Positions 57,574-64,000 of a stretch of 64,000 bases of DNA are shown here, one piece after another (positions within the stretch are counted from its first letter, which is position 1; each line of letters starts with the position of its first letter). Both the position numbers and the translations under genes were made by a program. Below the pieces are notes generated by a model. That model saw only the letters and a list, made by a program, of their open reading frames with translations, was not told the DNA's origin and made no database searches. The DNA lies in assembly GCA_003150615.1 (NCBI GenBank), contig QALN01000004.1, forward strand, positions 1 through 64,000, written 5' to 3'. The stretch is from Flavobacteriales bacterium. Lineage in GTDB: Bacteria > Bacteroidota > Bacteroidia > Flavobacteriales > UBA1820.

Positions 57574-57679
57574 TAAAATAAACTGCAAGCCGGCTGTGTC
57601 ACCCGTCGGAACAGAAATAAACAACATGTGTTAAATATCTAACGGGCTATGCCCGCGGCAGAGTGTTGCATGTAAAATA
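57574..57679. repeat. 106-bp direct repeat, right copy (R)
   Basis: Identical to the central copy throughout. The next base (57680, G instead of A) ends the similarity and the duplication. It contains a small CGGGC-TAT-GCCCG hairpin, as do the other copies. Confidence 0.95.
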
Positions 57680-57714
57680 GTTTGATCACTGCCGGGCGTG
57701 GCATATAAAATTGT

Positions 57715-57722
57715 TATATTTG
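57715..57722 (+). promoter_or_regulatory. -7 element of the pRiA4b-ORF3-like gene
   Basis: TATATTTG, an exact TAnnTTTG match, 44 nt before the ATG and 35 nt after the right repeat. No -33 TTG at the usual spacing. Confidence 0.55.
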
Positions 57723-57766
57723 CACATAGATAAAAAACGATAGAAATAAATAAAAAGATTACGGCG

Positions 57767-58318
57767 ATGATATACCGTTTAAGGGTGATATTGGATGTCC
57801 GCGAAGATGTTTTCCGCGACATAGAAATAGACGGAGATGATTCTTTCGAGGAACTGCATAACGCGATAATACAGAGTTTCGGTCTGGACGGGCGTGAGAT
57901 GGCTTCGTTTTATGTATCGGACGATGACTGGAACCAGGGCGAGGAGATAGCGCTTTTCGATGTTTCCGACGGAAACGGCAATATAAAGGTAATGGGTAGC
58001 CACCGTATATCCGAACTTCTCACCGCCACGCACCAACGTATGCTTTATGCCTATGATTTTCTCAATATAAAGACTTTTTACATAGAAGTGATGTCTATAA
58101 AGGAGGCGGAAGAAGGCGCAGTTTATCCGCTCGTGGCATATTCGTTCGGGGATACTCCGGATTTTACGGACAGCGATATGGAGGAAATAGACGACCCGGA
58201 AGCGCTTGAATTTGACGATGAAGATATGTTGGACGATGATTTTTCGGACGACGATATTTTTGCCGGAGATGACAGTTTTTCTTCCGAAGGTATGTATGAC
58301 GATGATGACCGGTACTGA
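57767..58318 (+). CDS. pRiA4b ORF-3-like protein with acidic tail
   Basis: A 183-residue protein. Residues 1 to about 130 resemble the plasmid pRiA4b ORF-3-like family (also annotated as IS1096 TnpR-like): MIYRLRVILDVREDVFRDIEI, FEELHNAIIQSFGL and MASFYVSDDDWNQGEEI are typical. From about residue 140 it becomes almost purely acidic (repeated DDEDMLDDDFSDDD-type runs). The family occurs on plasmids, mobile elements and chromosomes, and its function is unknown. No transposase is nearby, so mobility is not implied. It stands directly outside the right border of the duplication, with its own promoter box and a strong terminator. Confidence 0.85.
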   Translation: MIYRLRVILDVREDVFRDIEIDGDDSFEELHNAIIQSFGLDGREMASFYVSDDDWNQGEEIALFDVSDGNGNIKVMGSHRISELLTATHQRMLYAYDFLNIKTFYIEVMSIKEAEEGAVYPLVAYSFGDTPDFTDSDMEEIDDPEALEFDDEDMLDDDFSDDDIFAGDDSFSSEGMYDDDDRY

Positions 58319-58342
58319 CTTTTAATTCAGAATAACAGCGAA

Positions 58343-58380
58343 CAACAAAGGGCGGCCCCTGAAGGGGCCGCCCTTTGTTG
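58343..58380. terminator. Terminator between pRiA4b-like and GNAT genes
   Basis: Perfect 17-bp stem CAACAAAGGGCGGCCCC / GGGGCCGCCCTTTGTTG with loop TGAA, between two convergent genes. There is no long T-run. Confidence 0.8.
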
Positions 58381-58401
58381 TTCTTGCCGGTGACTGCGAG
58401 G

Positions 58402-58917
58402 TCAGATCACGTACTTTTCCATAATATAATCATCCATGACATAACCGCAGCCGATATCGGCCACCTGTTCGCGTACCTTTACAAAACCTTTGGCCGTGTA
58501 TACGTCGATACTATGCGTATTGTGCCTGTTGACAGTCAGCCATACCGACGAAAGGTTTTTGTCCCGGCACATATCTTCCAGAAAAGCAAATGCCTGAGAA
58601 GCATAACCGCAGCCACGGTATTTTTTCAGTATGTACAGTTTGCTAAGGAAAAGTTTCCCTCCGTCAGTTTTTACTCCCGTATAGCCTATCTTTTCTCCAT
58701 TTTCCAAAACCATGAAAAAATATCCGTACCCTCCGGCTAGCTGTTCGGAAACAGCACGTCTGGACTGGAATTTTTCTACCATGTAATCTATCTGGCCGGG
58801 AGAAAGCAGCGAAGAGAAAAACTCATGCCAGACCTCCCAGGCTATATCGGCCAGTTCGTTTATATCGTCACCTGAAACCACAGGTACGAACTCGACCGTG
58901 CTTTTTTCTTTTTCCAT
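58402..58917 (-). CDS. GNAT-family N-acetyltransferase
   Basis: A 171-residue acetyl-CoA-dependent acetyltransferase. The acetyl-CoA pyrophosphate-binding motif is visible as LYILKKYRGCGYASQAF (about 107-123). It is followed by WLTVNRHNTHSIDVYTAKGF, the usual C-terminal half with the conserved aromatic position. I chose the start MEKEKSTVEF because the longer frame upstream runs antisense through the DUF192 gene and loses GNAT character. The substrate is unknown. It is 128 nt downstream of the DUF192 gene in the same direction. Confidence 0.85.
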   Translation of the reverse strand: MEKEKSTVEFVPVVSGDDINELADIAWEVWHEFFSSLLSPGQIDYMVEKFQSRRAVSEQLAGGYGYFFMVLENGEKIGYTGVKTDGGKLFLSKLYILKKYRGCGYASQAFAFLEDMCRDKNLSSVWLTVNRHNTHSIDVYTAKGFVKVREQVADIGCGYVMDDYIMEKYVI

Positions 58918-59045
58918 ATCCGTCGGACTGTCGGTTATATATTTATTCGGAAAAAACGGAAGAAATGTAAATCGTATCTTCCGCCGTGAGTATCTCGTAC
59001 TGAAAGCGTTTTTTTGGGGGGATTTTACTCTGTACTGTCGTGCGG

Positions 59046-59594
59046 TTATTGCGAAATAACCCAGGTTACATGGTCTCCGGGGTTTATGTCGGCTTCGGCG
59101 CACGCTCCTCCGGGTATTTCCAGAACGTACCGTGCAGGAGCTTCCGAAGGCAGCGGGGTAGTGTCGTACGGCTTGGCGTCGCGGGCGATGCTTACTATTT
59201 TGCCGTCGTCGTCTATATATATTATATCCAGGGATATACGGGTGTTCTTCATCCAAAAAGACTGCATCTGTTCCTGTGGGAAAATGAACAACATTCCCTG
59301 GTCGAAAGCCAGGCTGTCGCGAAGCATCAGGCCTTGTTCGCGCTTCTGGTCCGTGTCGGCTATTTCTATGTTACCCGTGTATAGCAACGCTCCTTCAGGA
59401 ACTCCTTCGCGGATGTTGACAACGCCTTGTGCTTTGAACGGAACGTTTATATGGGTAGTCTGTTCCTGTTTCTGTTCGCGGCTAGCCAGAAGGTCGAGTG
59501 TCGATTGGGCTACATAACCTCCCAGGAATATTATTACCAGCCCGAATGCAATTATCCGCACCCATATGGTTTTCGTACTTCTTCTTTTTGCCAT
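59046..59594 (-). CDS. DUF192 family protein, membrane-anchored
   Basis: A 182-residue protein with one N-terminal membrane helix (about 12-32, VRIIAFGLVIIFLGGYVAQ) and an outward DUF192 domain (about 70-182). The DUF192 signature is readable as REQGLMLRDSLAFDQGMLFIFP, FWMKNTRISLDIIYID and ARYVLEIPGG. The family forms a small beta-sheet fold of unknown function, often exported. It lies 23 nt after lgt in the same direction, so it is probably co-transcribed with it. Confidence 0.92.
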   Translation of the reverse strand: MAKRRSTKTIWVRIIAFGLVIIFLGGYVAQSTLDLLASREQKQEQTTHINVPFKAQGVVNIREGVPEGALLYTGNIEIADTDQKREQGLMLRDSLAFDQGMLFIFPQEQMQSFWMKNTRISLDIIYIDDDGKIVSIARDAKPYDTTPLPSEAPARYVLEIPGGACAEADINPGDHVTWVISQ

Positions 59595-59617
59595 AGTCGT
59601 ATCGTTTTTTAATTATT

Positions 59618-60439
59618 TCAGAGTTTTTCCCGGTGTTTTTTCAGCGACCATAAAGCCAGTGCCACTCCTGCCGCTATGAACGGCAAGCTGAGCAGTTGTC
59701 CCATGTTAAGGACCATCGAATCTTCGAAAGCCTCCTGGTTTTCCTTGAAGAACTCGATAACAAATCGTATGGAAAACAGCACTGTCATGAATACGCCGAA
59801 TATAAGTCCCGTATATGCGGCTCGGCCCTTTTTATACATGGCCCACAGCATGATGAACAATGCGAAGTAGCCTGCAGCCTCGTAAAGTTGTGCCGGATGA
59901 CGTGGAAAATCCTCGCCAAGTTGTTTGAATATCACGCCGTAGGATGAGCCTGTCGGTTTGCCTATTATCTCCGAGTTGAGGAAATTACCTATTCTTATGA
60001 ACGCTCCACCGAGTGCCACTACTATTACCAGCCGGTCCATAACCCACAGGAACGGTTTTTTTATCTTCCGGGCGAAAAATGCCATGGCTAACAGTATGCC
60101 TATCGCGGCTCCGTGGCTGGCCAGACCTTGGTATCCGGTAAGGCGGAATTCGGGCGAGAACTGAAACGGCAGTATCATTTCAAGCAGATGATCCTTGTAG
60201 TACCCCCATTCGTAAAATATACAGTGTCCGAGCCTGGCCCCTATCAGCGTACCGAAAAATACGTAAAACAACATCGAGGTGAGCTGTTCTTCGGACATGC
60301 CGTCCTTTTTTGCTATTTTGGCCATAACCCATATTCCCGATATGAATGCGGCGAACCACATCAGCGAGTAAAACCTAAGGGTATAAAAGCCGAAATCTAT
60401 ACCTATGTCGGGATTCCATACAATGGCCAGTGATATCAT
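59618..60439 (-). CDS. lgt: Phosphatidylglycerol--prolipoprotein diacylglyceryl transferase
   Basis: Lgt adds diacylglycerol to the lipobox cysteine of prolipoproteins in the inner membrane, the first step of lipoprotein maturation. The 273-residue protein is polytopic with about seven membrane segments. The Lgt signature GGAFIRIGNFLNSEIIGKPT (about 144-163) is present, as are GARLGHCIFYEW and GYQGLASHGAAIG. It is followed closely by the DUF192 gene. A consensus -7 box lies about 57 nt upstream. Confidence 0.96.
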   Translation of the reverse strand: MISLAIVWNPDIGIDFGFYTLRFYSLMWFAAFISGIWVMAKIAKKDGMSEEQLTSMLFYVFFGTLIGARLGHCIFYEWGYYKDHLLEMILPFQFSPEFRLTGYQGLASHGAAIGILLAMAFFARKIKKPFLWVMDRLVIVVALGGAFIRIGNFLNSEIIGKPTGSSYGVIFKQLGEDFPRHPAQLYEAAGYFALFIMLWAMYKKGRAAYTGLIFGVFMTVLFSIRFVIEFFKENQEAFEDSMVLNMGQLLSLPFIAAGVALALWSLKKHREKL

Positions 60440-60495
60440 ATGTGTTTTAGTTTTAATCTCTATTGTTGTGTTCTGTCGTAGTGTTTACGCCAAGA

Positions 60496-60503
60496 CAAAT
60501 GTA
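60496..60503 (-). promoter_or_regulatory. lgt -7 element
   Basis: TACATTTG on the minus strand, an exact TAnnTTTG match, 57 nt before the lgt start. Confidence 0.5.
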
Positions 60504-60517
60504 TAAAATAGTTTATG

Positions 60518-60555
60518 AACGGCAGAGCGTTGCTTGTAAATAAACTGTAAGCCGT
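60518..60555. repeat. Degenerate relative of the 106-bp repeat
   Basis: Reads ACGGCAGAGCGTTGCTTG followed by TAAATAAACTGTAAGCCG. The first part resembles the 3' end of the 106-bp repeat and the second part its 5' end, fused head to tail, with few mismatches. A TGCCGGGCG block just downstream also recurs after the right repeat. Confidence 0.6.
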
Positions 60556-60588
60556 ATTGGTAAATGCCGGGCGATGGTATTTTTATTA

Positions 60589-60619
60589 TTGATTATACGG
60601 AGTAAAATAATTACATTTA
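60589..60619 (+). promoter_or_regulatory. Promoter of the acidic 515-residue protein gene
   Basis: TTG (60589-60591), 20-nt spacer, TACATTTA (60612-60619). One base off the Bacteroidota consensus, 51 nt before the ATG. Confidence 0.6.
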
Positions 60620-60670
60620 CAGGATATTTGAAGTATAAGCACAAAGAAAAAAAAGTCCATATATACGAAC

Positions 60671-62218
60671 ATGAAATCCATGTTGTACGGCCAGTTACGT
60701 GAACTGGCACGGAAGATACTCGAAGCCCCGGAAGGGGAAATGTCGTCGCTCCAGAACGATGCGCGCGTACTTTATGAAAAACTCACAGTACTCAGATATA
60801 CCGAAGGATTGGTCGAAGAACTCAAAAGTTCTATGGACATGGCAACCGCAGTACGGGAAAGCGACCATCCGCTGGATGACGATGTTATGTCGGCGGATGT
60901 GAAATTTTCGGCACAACAAGCACAGCAGGAAAAAGCAGTCCTTCAGGAAACGGAGGAAGCAACATTTTCCGTCACCGCCACTCGTGTGGAAGAAAGTATC
61001 ATGCCTGGCGATACATGGCGGGAAGAAGAAAAAACAGTTGTGACGCAGGATGAAGAAACAGAAGTTCATACCGGTGGTGTTGTAACCGTAACGGCAACAG
61101 AATGCATAGCTTCCGAAGAAGTTGCCACGCATGACATTGAAGAGGAAATCCGGACTGATTTGCCCGCCGTGCAGGGTGAAGATACGGGAAACGATATGCG
61201 CAAGGAGCAGAAACGCAAAAAAACGTTTCAAAAAGAGCAATACGACGAACTTCAGCAATCGCTTTTCGATCAGGATATATTTTCAAAGGAAATAATAGGT
61301 TTCGACCCCGATGAAGATTTGTTCGAGATAAACGAAAATACCGTATCCGATAGTTGCGCGGAGCTTGGAGAAACGAATGATATTCAGGGAGAAAATACCG
61401 CAGAACAATTTTCCGGTGATGATGTGGCCGGAGGTATAACGGAGGATGAGGGCGAAGAAGAGGCCAAATACGATGCCGGCAGTTTTTTTGCATTCGAGGT
61501 TGTCTCAGCCAATGTTGAAACGGAGGAGGACGAATCTGAGGACATGGAAAACGTTGCGGAACAGCTTGATATAGATGCCGAATTGTCCGATGTCGATCCG
61601 GACGACGCAGCCGGATGGCAGGATGAGGATAGCTTTACTCATGGAGAAGACAGTGGCAATGTCGTAGCAGGTATGGATGAAAGCGAAACCCCGTCGGAAT
61701 ACGCAGATACTATGGACAAGGAGGCTTGCAATACCGGACAACGATACGATGAGGCCAATGGTGTTTCCGACGATGAATCGCCCATAGGCGATGACGTCTA
61801 TGAGTCGGAAGAAAGCGACAGTACGGAAAATGATGATGTATCTCCTTTAGCAAATGACGAACAGGTAGGTTTGAATGATGATAATGTGGCTGTTCAACAT
61901 ACGGACGCGGAGCGTATTCATACGGTAAACGATACCTTGTCTTCTGAACAGCCGCGTTTGTCGCTGAATGAAATACTCGCTTCCAAAAATGTTTCGATAG
62001 GTCTTAATGACCGTATAGCATTTATAAACAATCTTTTCGACGGGGATGCTGAAGCCTTTGAAGCGTCTGTAAAATACATTTTTTCTCTCAGTGACATAGA
62101 CGTTGCAAACGAGTATATCATCGAAATACTTAAACCTTCGTATAACAACTGGTTCGAGAAAGAAAAGTACGAACGACGTTTCGTATCGCTGATATTACAG
62201 CATTTTTATAAAAAATAA
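60671..62218 (+). CDS. Highly acidic protein of unknown function
   Basis: A 515-residue protein in three parts. Residues 1 to about 60 are helical (MLYGQLRELARKILEA...). Residues about 65-430 are low-complexity, very rich in Glu and Asp, and probably disordered. Residues about 440-515 are an ordered, well-conserved-looking domain (LNDRIAFINNLFDGDAEAFE ... YNNWFEKEKYERRFVSLILQ). I recall this C-terminal domain from short conserved Bacteroidota hypothetical proteins without known function. A QQSLF pentapeptide at 195-199, in the only basic stretch (KEQKRKKTFQKEQ), looks like a sliding-clamp-binding motif. There is no signal peptide or membrane helix. It has its own promoter. Confidence 0.85.
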   Translation: MKSMLYGQLRELARKILEAPEGEMSSLQNDARVLYEKLTVLRYTEGLVEELKSSMDMATAVRESDHPLDDDVMSADVKFSAQQAQQEKAVLQETEEATFSVTATRVEESIMPGDTWREEEKTVVTQDEETEVHTGGVVTVTATECIASEEVATHDIEEEIRTDLPAVQGEDTGNDMRKEQKRKKTFQKEQYDELQQSLFDQDIFSKEIIGFDPDEDLFEINENTVSDSCAELGETNDIQGENTAEQFSGDDVAGGITEDEGEEEAKYDAGSFFAFEVVSANVETEEDESEDMENVAEQLDIDAELSDVDPDDAAGWQDEDSFTHGEDSGNVVAGMDESETPSEYADTMDKEACNTGQRYDEANGVSDDESPIGDDVYESEESDSTENDDVSPLANDEQVGLNDDNVAVQHTDAERIHTVNDTLSSEQPRLSLNEILASKNVSIGLNDRIAFINNLFDGDAEAFEASVKYIFSLSDIDVANEYIIEILKPSYNNWFEKEKYERRFVSLILQHFYKK

Positions 62219-62234
62219 TAGGGTAGGATGGTGG

Positions 62235-62924
62235 CTACAGTCCGCTATCCCTACATAAAAGTTCACGGAAAGAATTTACTGTCCTTGCTTTCGGATGGGA
62301 AAAACATTCTTCCGGCACTTCGTGTTGCCAGGTATATTCCGCCGGTATATGTACTGCATATCCTCCTAATTCTACTACCGGCATGATATCGGATTTTACG
62401 GAATTTCCCACCATTGTAAACTCACATGGTTTAATGTCAAGTTTTTCCAGTAAATGCGTGTAATCCGCCGTTGTTTTTGCCGGCATTATCTCTACATGGG
62501 AAAAATATTTTCCTATTCCGGATTTTTCTAATTTGCGACGTTGGTCCAAAAGGTCTCCTTTTGTTGCCAGCACGAGTTTGTGTCCTGAGGCGAGCCTGTC
62601 CAGTGTCTCGCGTACTCCTTCGTAAAGTTTTACAGGCCTTTGCAGCAGTGATTTGCCTATGTTTATAATAGCGTGCGTGTCGTCTTGCGTCAACATTCTT
62701 CCCGCTATTTTTCCTGCGGCTTCTATCATCGACAGTGTAAATGCCTTTATGCCATAGCCGTACAACGGCATATTATCCGTTTCGACTGAAAAAAGACAGG
62801 ATGACAGATCTTCTTCTTTTCCGAAACGCATCATAATACGACAGAACTCGTTCTCTGCCTCACGGAAGAAACGTTCGTTTTCCCAAAGCGTATCGTCGGC
62901 ATCGAAAGCTATTGTTTTTGTCAT
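62235..62924 (-). CDS. HAD-superfamily hydrolase
   Basis: A 229-residue phosphatase-like protein. HAD motif I is FDADDTLWE (about 6-14), with the nucleophile and acid Asp pair. Motif II is the threonine in LVLATKGD, followed by a lysine and motif IV VGNSVKSDIMP with acidic ligands. The cap is helical (C1 type). The substrate is unknown; YjjG- and phosphoglycolate-phosphatase-like proteins are relatives. I prefer the ATG at 62924 over one five codons upstream because it places motif I at the usual distance. It follows tsf in the same direction but past a hairpin. Confidence 0.88.
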   Translation of the reverse strand: MTKTIAFDADDTLWENERFFREAENEFCRIMMRFGKEEDLSSCLFSVETDNMPLYGYGIKAFTLSMIEAAGKIAGRMLTQDDTHAIINIGKSLLQRPVKLYEGVRETLDRLASGHKLVLATKGDLLDQRRKLEKSGIGKYFSHVEIMPAKTTADYTHLLEKLDIKPCEFTMVGNSVKSDIMPVVELGGYAVHIPAEYTWQHEVPEECFSHPKARTVNSFRELLCRDSGL

Positions 62925-62957
62925 AATATTGTAATGCATATTGTTGTTGTCGATAAA

Positions 62958-62987
62958 AAATCCCCGGATATTTTTGTCCGGGGATTT
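62958..62987 (-). terminator. tsf terminator
   Basis: Stem AAATCCCCGGA / TCCGGGGATTT with a T-run on the minus strand, 26 nt after the tsf stop codon. Confidence 0.85.
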
Positions 62988-63012
62988 ACATTGTATAAAA
63001 TCCTAAAAATTA

Positions 63013-63843
63013 TCAGGCCAGCGTAACACGTACGAATCCCGTAACTTTCAGGTCTTTGTTTACAGAAGCGACATACTGGGCGACAGATATTTTGTTGTCC
63101 ATGATGTATTCCTGATTTACAAGGGTGTTATCCTTGAAGAAACGTGCCAGTTTACCCTTGGCAATATTATCGAGCATGGCTTCGGGCTTGCCTTCCTTGC
63201 GGAGCAGTTCCTTGGCTATTTCGATCTCTTTCTCTATAACTTCTTTTGCAACACCGGCTTCGTCCAGAGCTATAGGGTTCATGGCGGCAGCCTGCATCGC
63301 TACGTTGTGAGATGCTTCCTTGGAACCTTCTACGTTTGCAGAAAGGCTTACCAGGGTTGCCAGTTTGTTGCCGTTGTGGATGTAGGAGCCTACGAAAGGA
63401 GCTTCCAGTTTATTGAAAGAGCTTATTTCGATTTTTTCCCCTATCACACCGGTCTGTTCGATGAGTTTTTCGGCTACTGTTATGTTTCCGAAAGGCAGTT
63501 TGAGGAAGTCTTCGAGAGACTGTGCTTCGCTCTCTACAGCCAGTTTGGCGAAATCTTTTGCCAACTGAACGAATGCCTCGTTCTTGCCTACGAAGTCCGT
63601 TTCGCAATTGAGAGCTATTATAGCTCCTTTGGTGTTGCCTTCGTTTACAGCGGCGATTACCGCTCCTTCCGAAGACGTCCTGTCTGCGCGGTTGGCGGCT
63701 ACTTTCTGGCCTTTTTTGCGCAGTACCTCGATGGCTTTTTCAAAGTCTCCGTCGGCTTCGACAAGGGCTTTTTTGCAGTCCATCATACCGGCGCCTGTCT
63801 GTTGGCGCAGTTTGTTTACATCTGCTGCGGTTATGTTTGCCAT
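63013..63843 (-). CDS. tsf: Elongation factor Ts
   Basis: EF-Ts is the nucleotide exchange factor for EF-Tu. The N-terminal UBA-like domain holds VNKLRQQTGAGMMDCKKAL (about 9-27). The core contains the EF-Tu-contacting stretch ALNCETDFVGKNEAF (about 77-91), and the C-terminal part is complete. The 276-residue length is normal. It follows rpsB by 27 nt, the standard rpsB-tsf order, and ends in a strong hairpin. Confidence 0.97.
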   Translation of the reverse strand: MANITAADVNKLRQQTGAGMMDCKKALVEADGDFEKAIEVLRKKGQKVAANRADRTSSEGAVIAAVNEGNTKGAIIALNCETDFVGKNEAFVQLAKDFAKLAVESEAQSLEDFLKLPFGNITVAEKLIEQTGVIGEKIEISSFNKLEAPFVGSYIHNGNKLATLVSLSANVEGSKEASHNVAMQAAAMNPIALDEAGVAKEVIEKEIEIAKELLRKEGKPEAMLDNIAKGKLARFFKDNTLVNQEYIMDNKISVAQYVASVNKDLKVTGFVRVTLA

Positions 63844-63870
63844 TTTTTTAATTCCTTTATTTTAAATTGG

Positions 63871-64000
63871 TTATTCGGCTTCTTTTACTTCTGCGGCTGC
63901 TTGGGCTTCAGGTGCGTCTTTTGCAGCTTCAGCCTTTTCTTCAGCTTCCTTGGCCTCTTCCTTCTGGTTTTTGCGGTCGGCAAGGCCTTCTACTATGCAT
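63871..64000 (-). CDS. rpsB: 30S ribosomal protein S2, C-terminal end (partial)
   Basis: Only the last 42 full codons are in the window; the gene continues past its right edge. The reading CIVEGLADRKNQKEEAK matches the end of the S2 fold, and an Ala/Glu/Lys-rich tail ending KEAE follows, as in other Bacteroidota S2 proteins. Position immediately upstream of tsf supports the call. Confidence 0.85.
   Translation of the reverse strand, partial: CIVEGLADRKNQKEEAKEAEEKAEAAKDAPEAQAAAEVKEAE

Larger units (their letters stand above)
37645..57604. repeat. Tandem duplication, second 19,960-bp unit
   Basis: Direct head-to-tail repeat of 17685-37644. All 14 genes are intact in both units. No frameshift, stop or length change separates the copies, so the duplication is very recent, still exchanging sequence, or an assembly product. 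Confidence 0.95.

Noticed and set aside
17654..57679. Duplication as an integrated mobile element or composite transposon
   Set aside because: No integrase, transposase, terminal inverted repeats or target-site duplications; the cargo is housekeeping genes, and the repeats are short, direct and non-coding.
58402..59256. 284-residue version of the GNAT gene with an upstream start
   Set aside because: The extra N-terminus is Arg-rich, has no GNAT likeness and overlaps the DUF192 gene. The start at 58917 is preferred.

Overview
This is a 64 kb stretch of a bacterial chromosome from the Bacteroidota, most likely the order Bacteroidales. The evidence is the LpxC-FabZ fusion followed by lpxA and efp, the Bacteroidota promoter signature (TTG / about 20 nt / TAnnTTTG) before many genes, the lack of Shine-Dalgarno sequences, a PG1098-type methyltransferase and a C69 dipeptidase. 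I cannot name the genus from sequence alone. Isoleucine is encoded mainly by ATA (22 of 26 Ile codons in recA), which is unusual and could help place the organism.

Layout. 1-764: 3' end of an rRNA operon (23S end, 5S, terminator, tRNA-Thr CGU). 1188-4029 (minus): C69 dipeptidase and aroB. 4152-9504 (plus): rarA, a TatD-family hydrolase and a secreted S9 peptidase. 9670-15325 (minus): superoxide dismutase with a cysteine-rich tail, then parE-parC (topoisomerase IV). 15569-17356 (plus): long-chain acyl-CoA ligase. 17685-57604: two head-to-tail copies of one 19,960-bp segment. 57767-64000: a pRiA4b-ORF3-like acidic protein, a GNAT acetyltransferase, DUF192 protein, lgt, a very acidic 515-residue protein, a HAD hydrolase, tsf and the 3' end of rpsB.

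The dominant feature is the tandem duplication. Each unit carries a LysR regulator, a Dna2-like nuclease-helicase, the operon lpxD-lpxC/fabZ-lpxA-efp, dnaE (with a fused N-terminal proofreading exonuclease), recA, a one-TM protein, a methyltransferase, nfeD plus an SPFH protein, and ribD-yigZ. A 106-bp direct repeat lies at the left edge, the centre and the right edge. The central copy is a hybrid: its 5' part matches the right copy and its 3' flank matches the left copy. This is what unequal crossing-over between the outer repeats would leave. It is also what an assembler would produce by walking a repeat loop twice, so read-level evidence must decide.

Functionally the window is mostly housekeeping: replication and repair (dnaE, recA, rarA, parCE, Dna2-like), lipid A and fatty-acid synthesis (lpxA/C/D, fabZ, acyl-CoA ligase), translation (rRNA, tRNA, efp, tsf, rpsB), cofactor and aromatic synthesis (ribD, aroB) and envelope functions (lgt, SPFH/NfeD, secreted peptidases). 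I see no CRISPR array, prophage, transposase or toxin-antitoxin pair.
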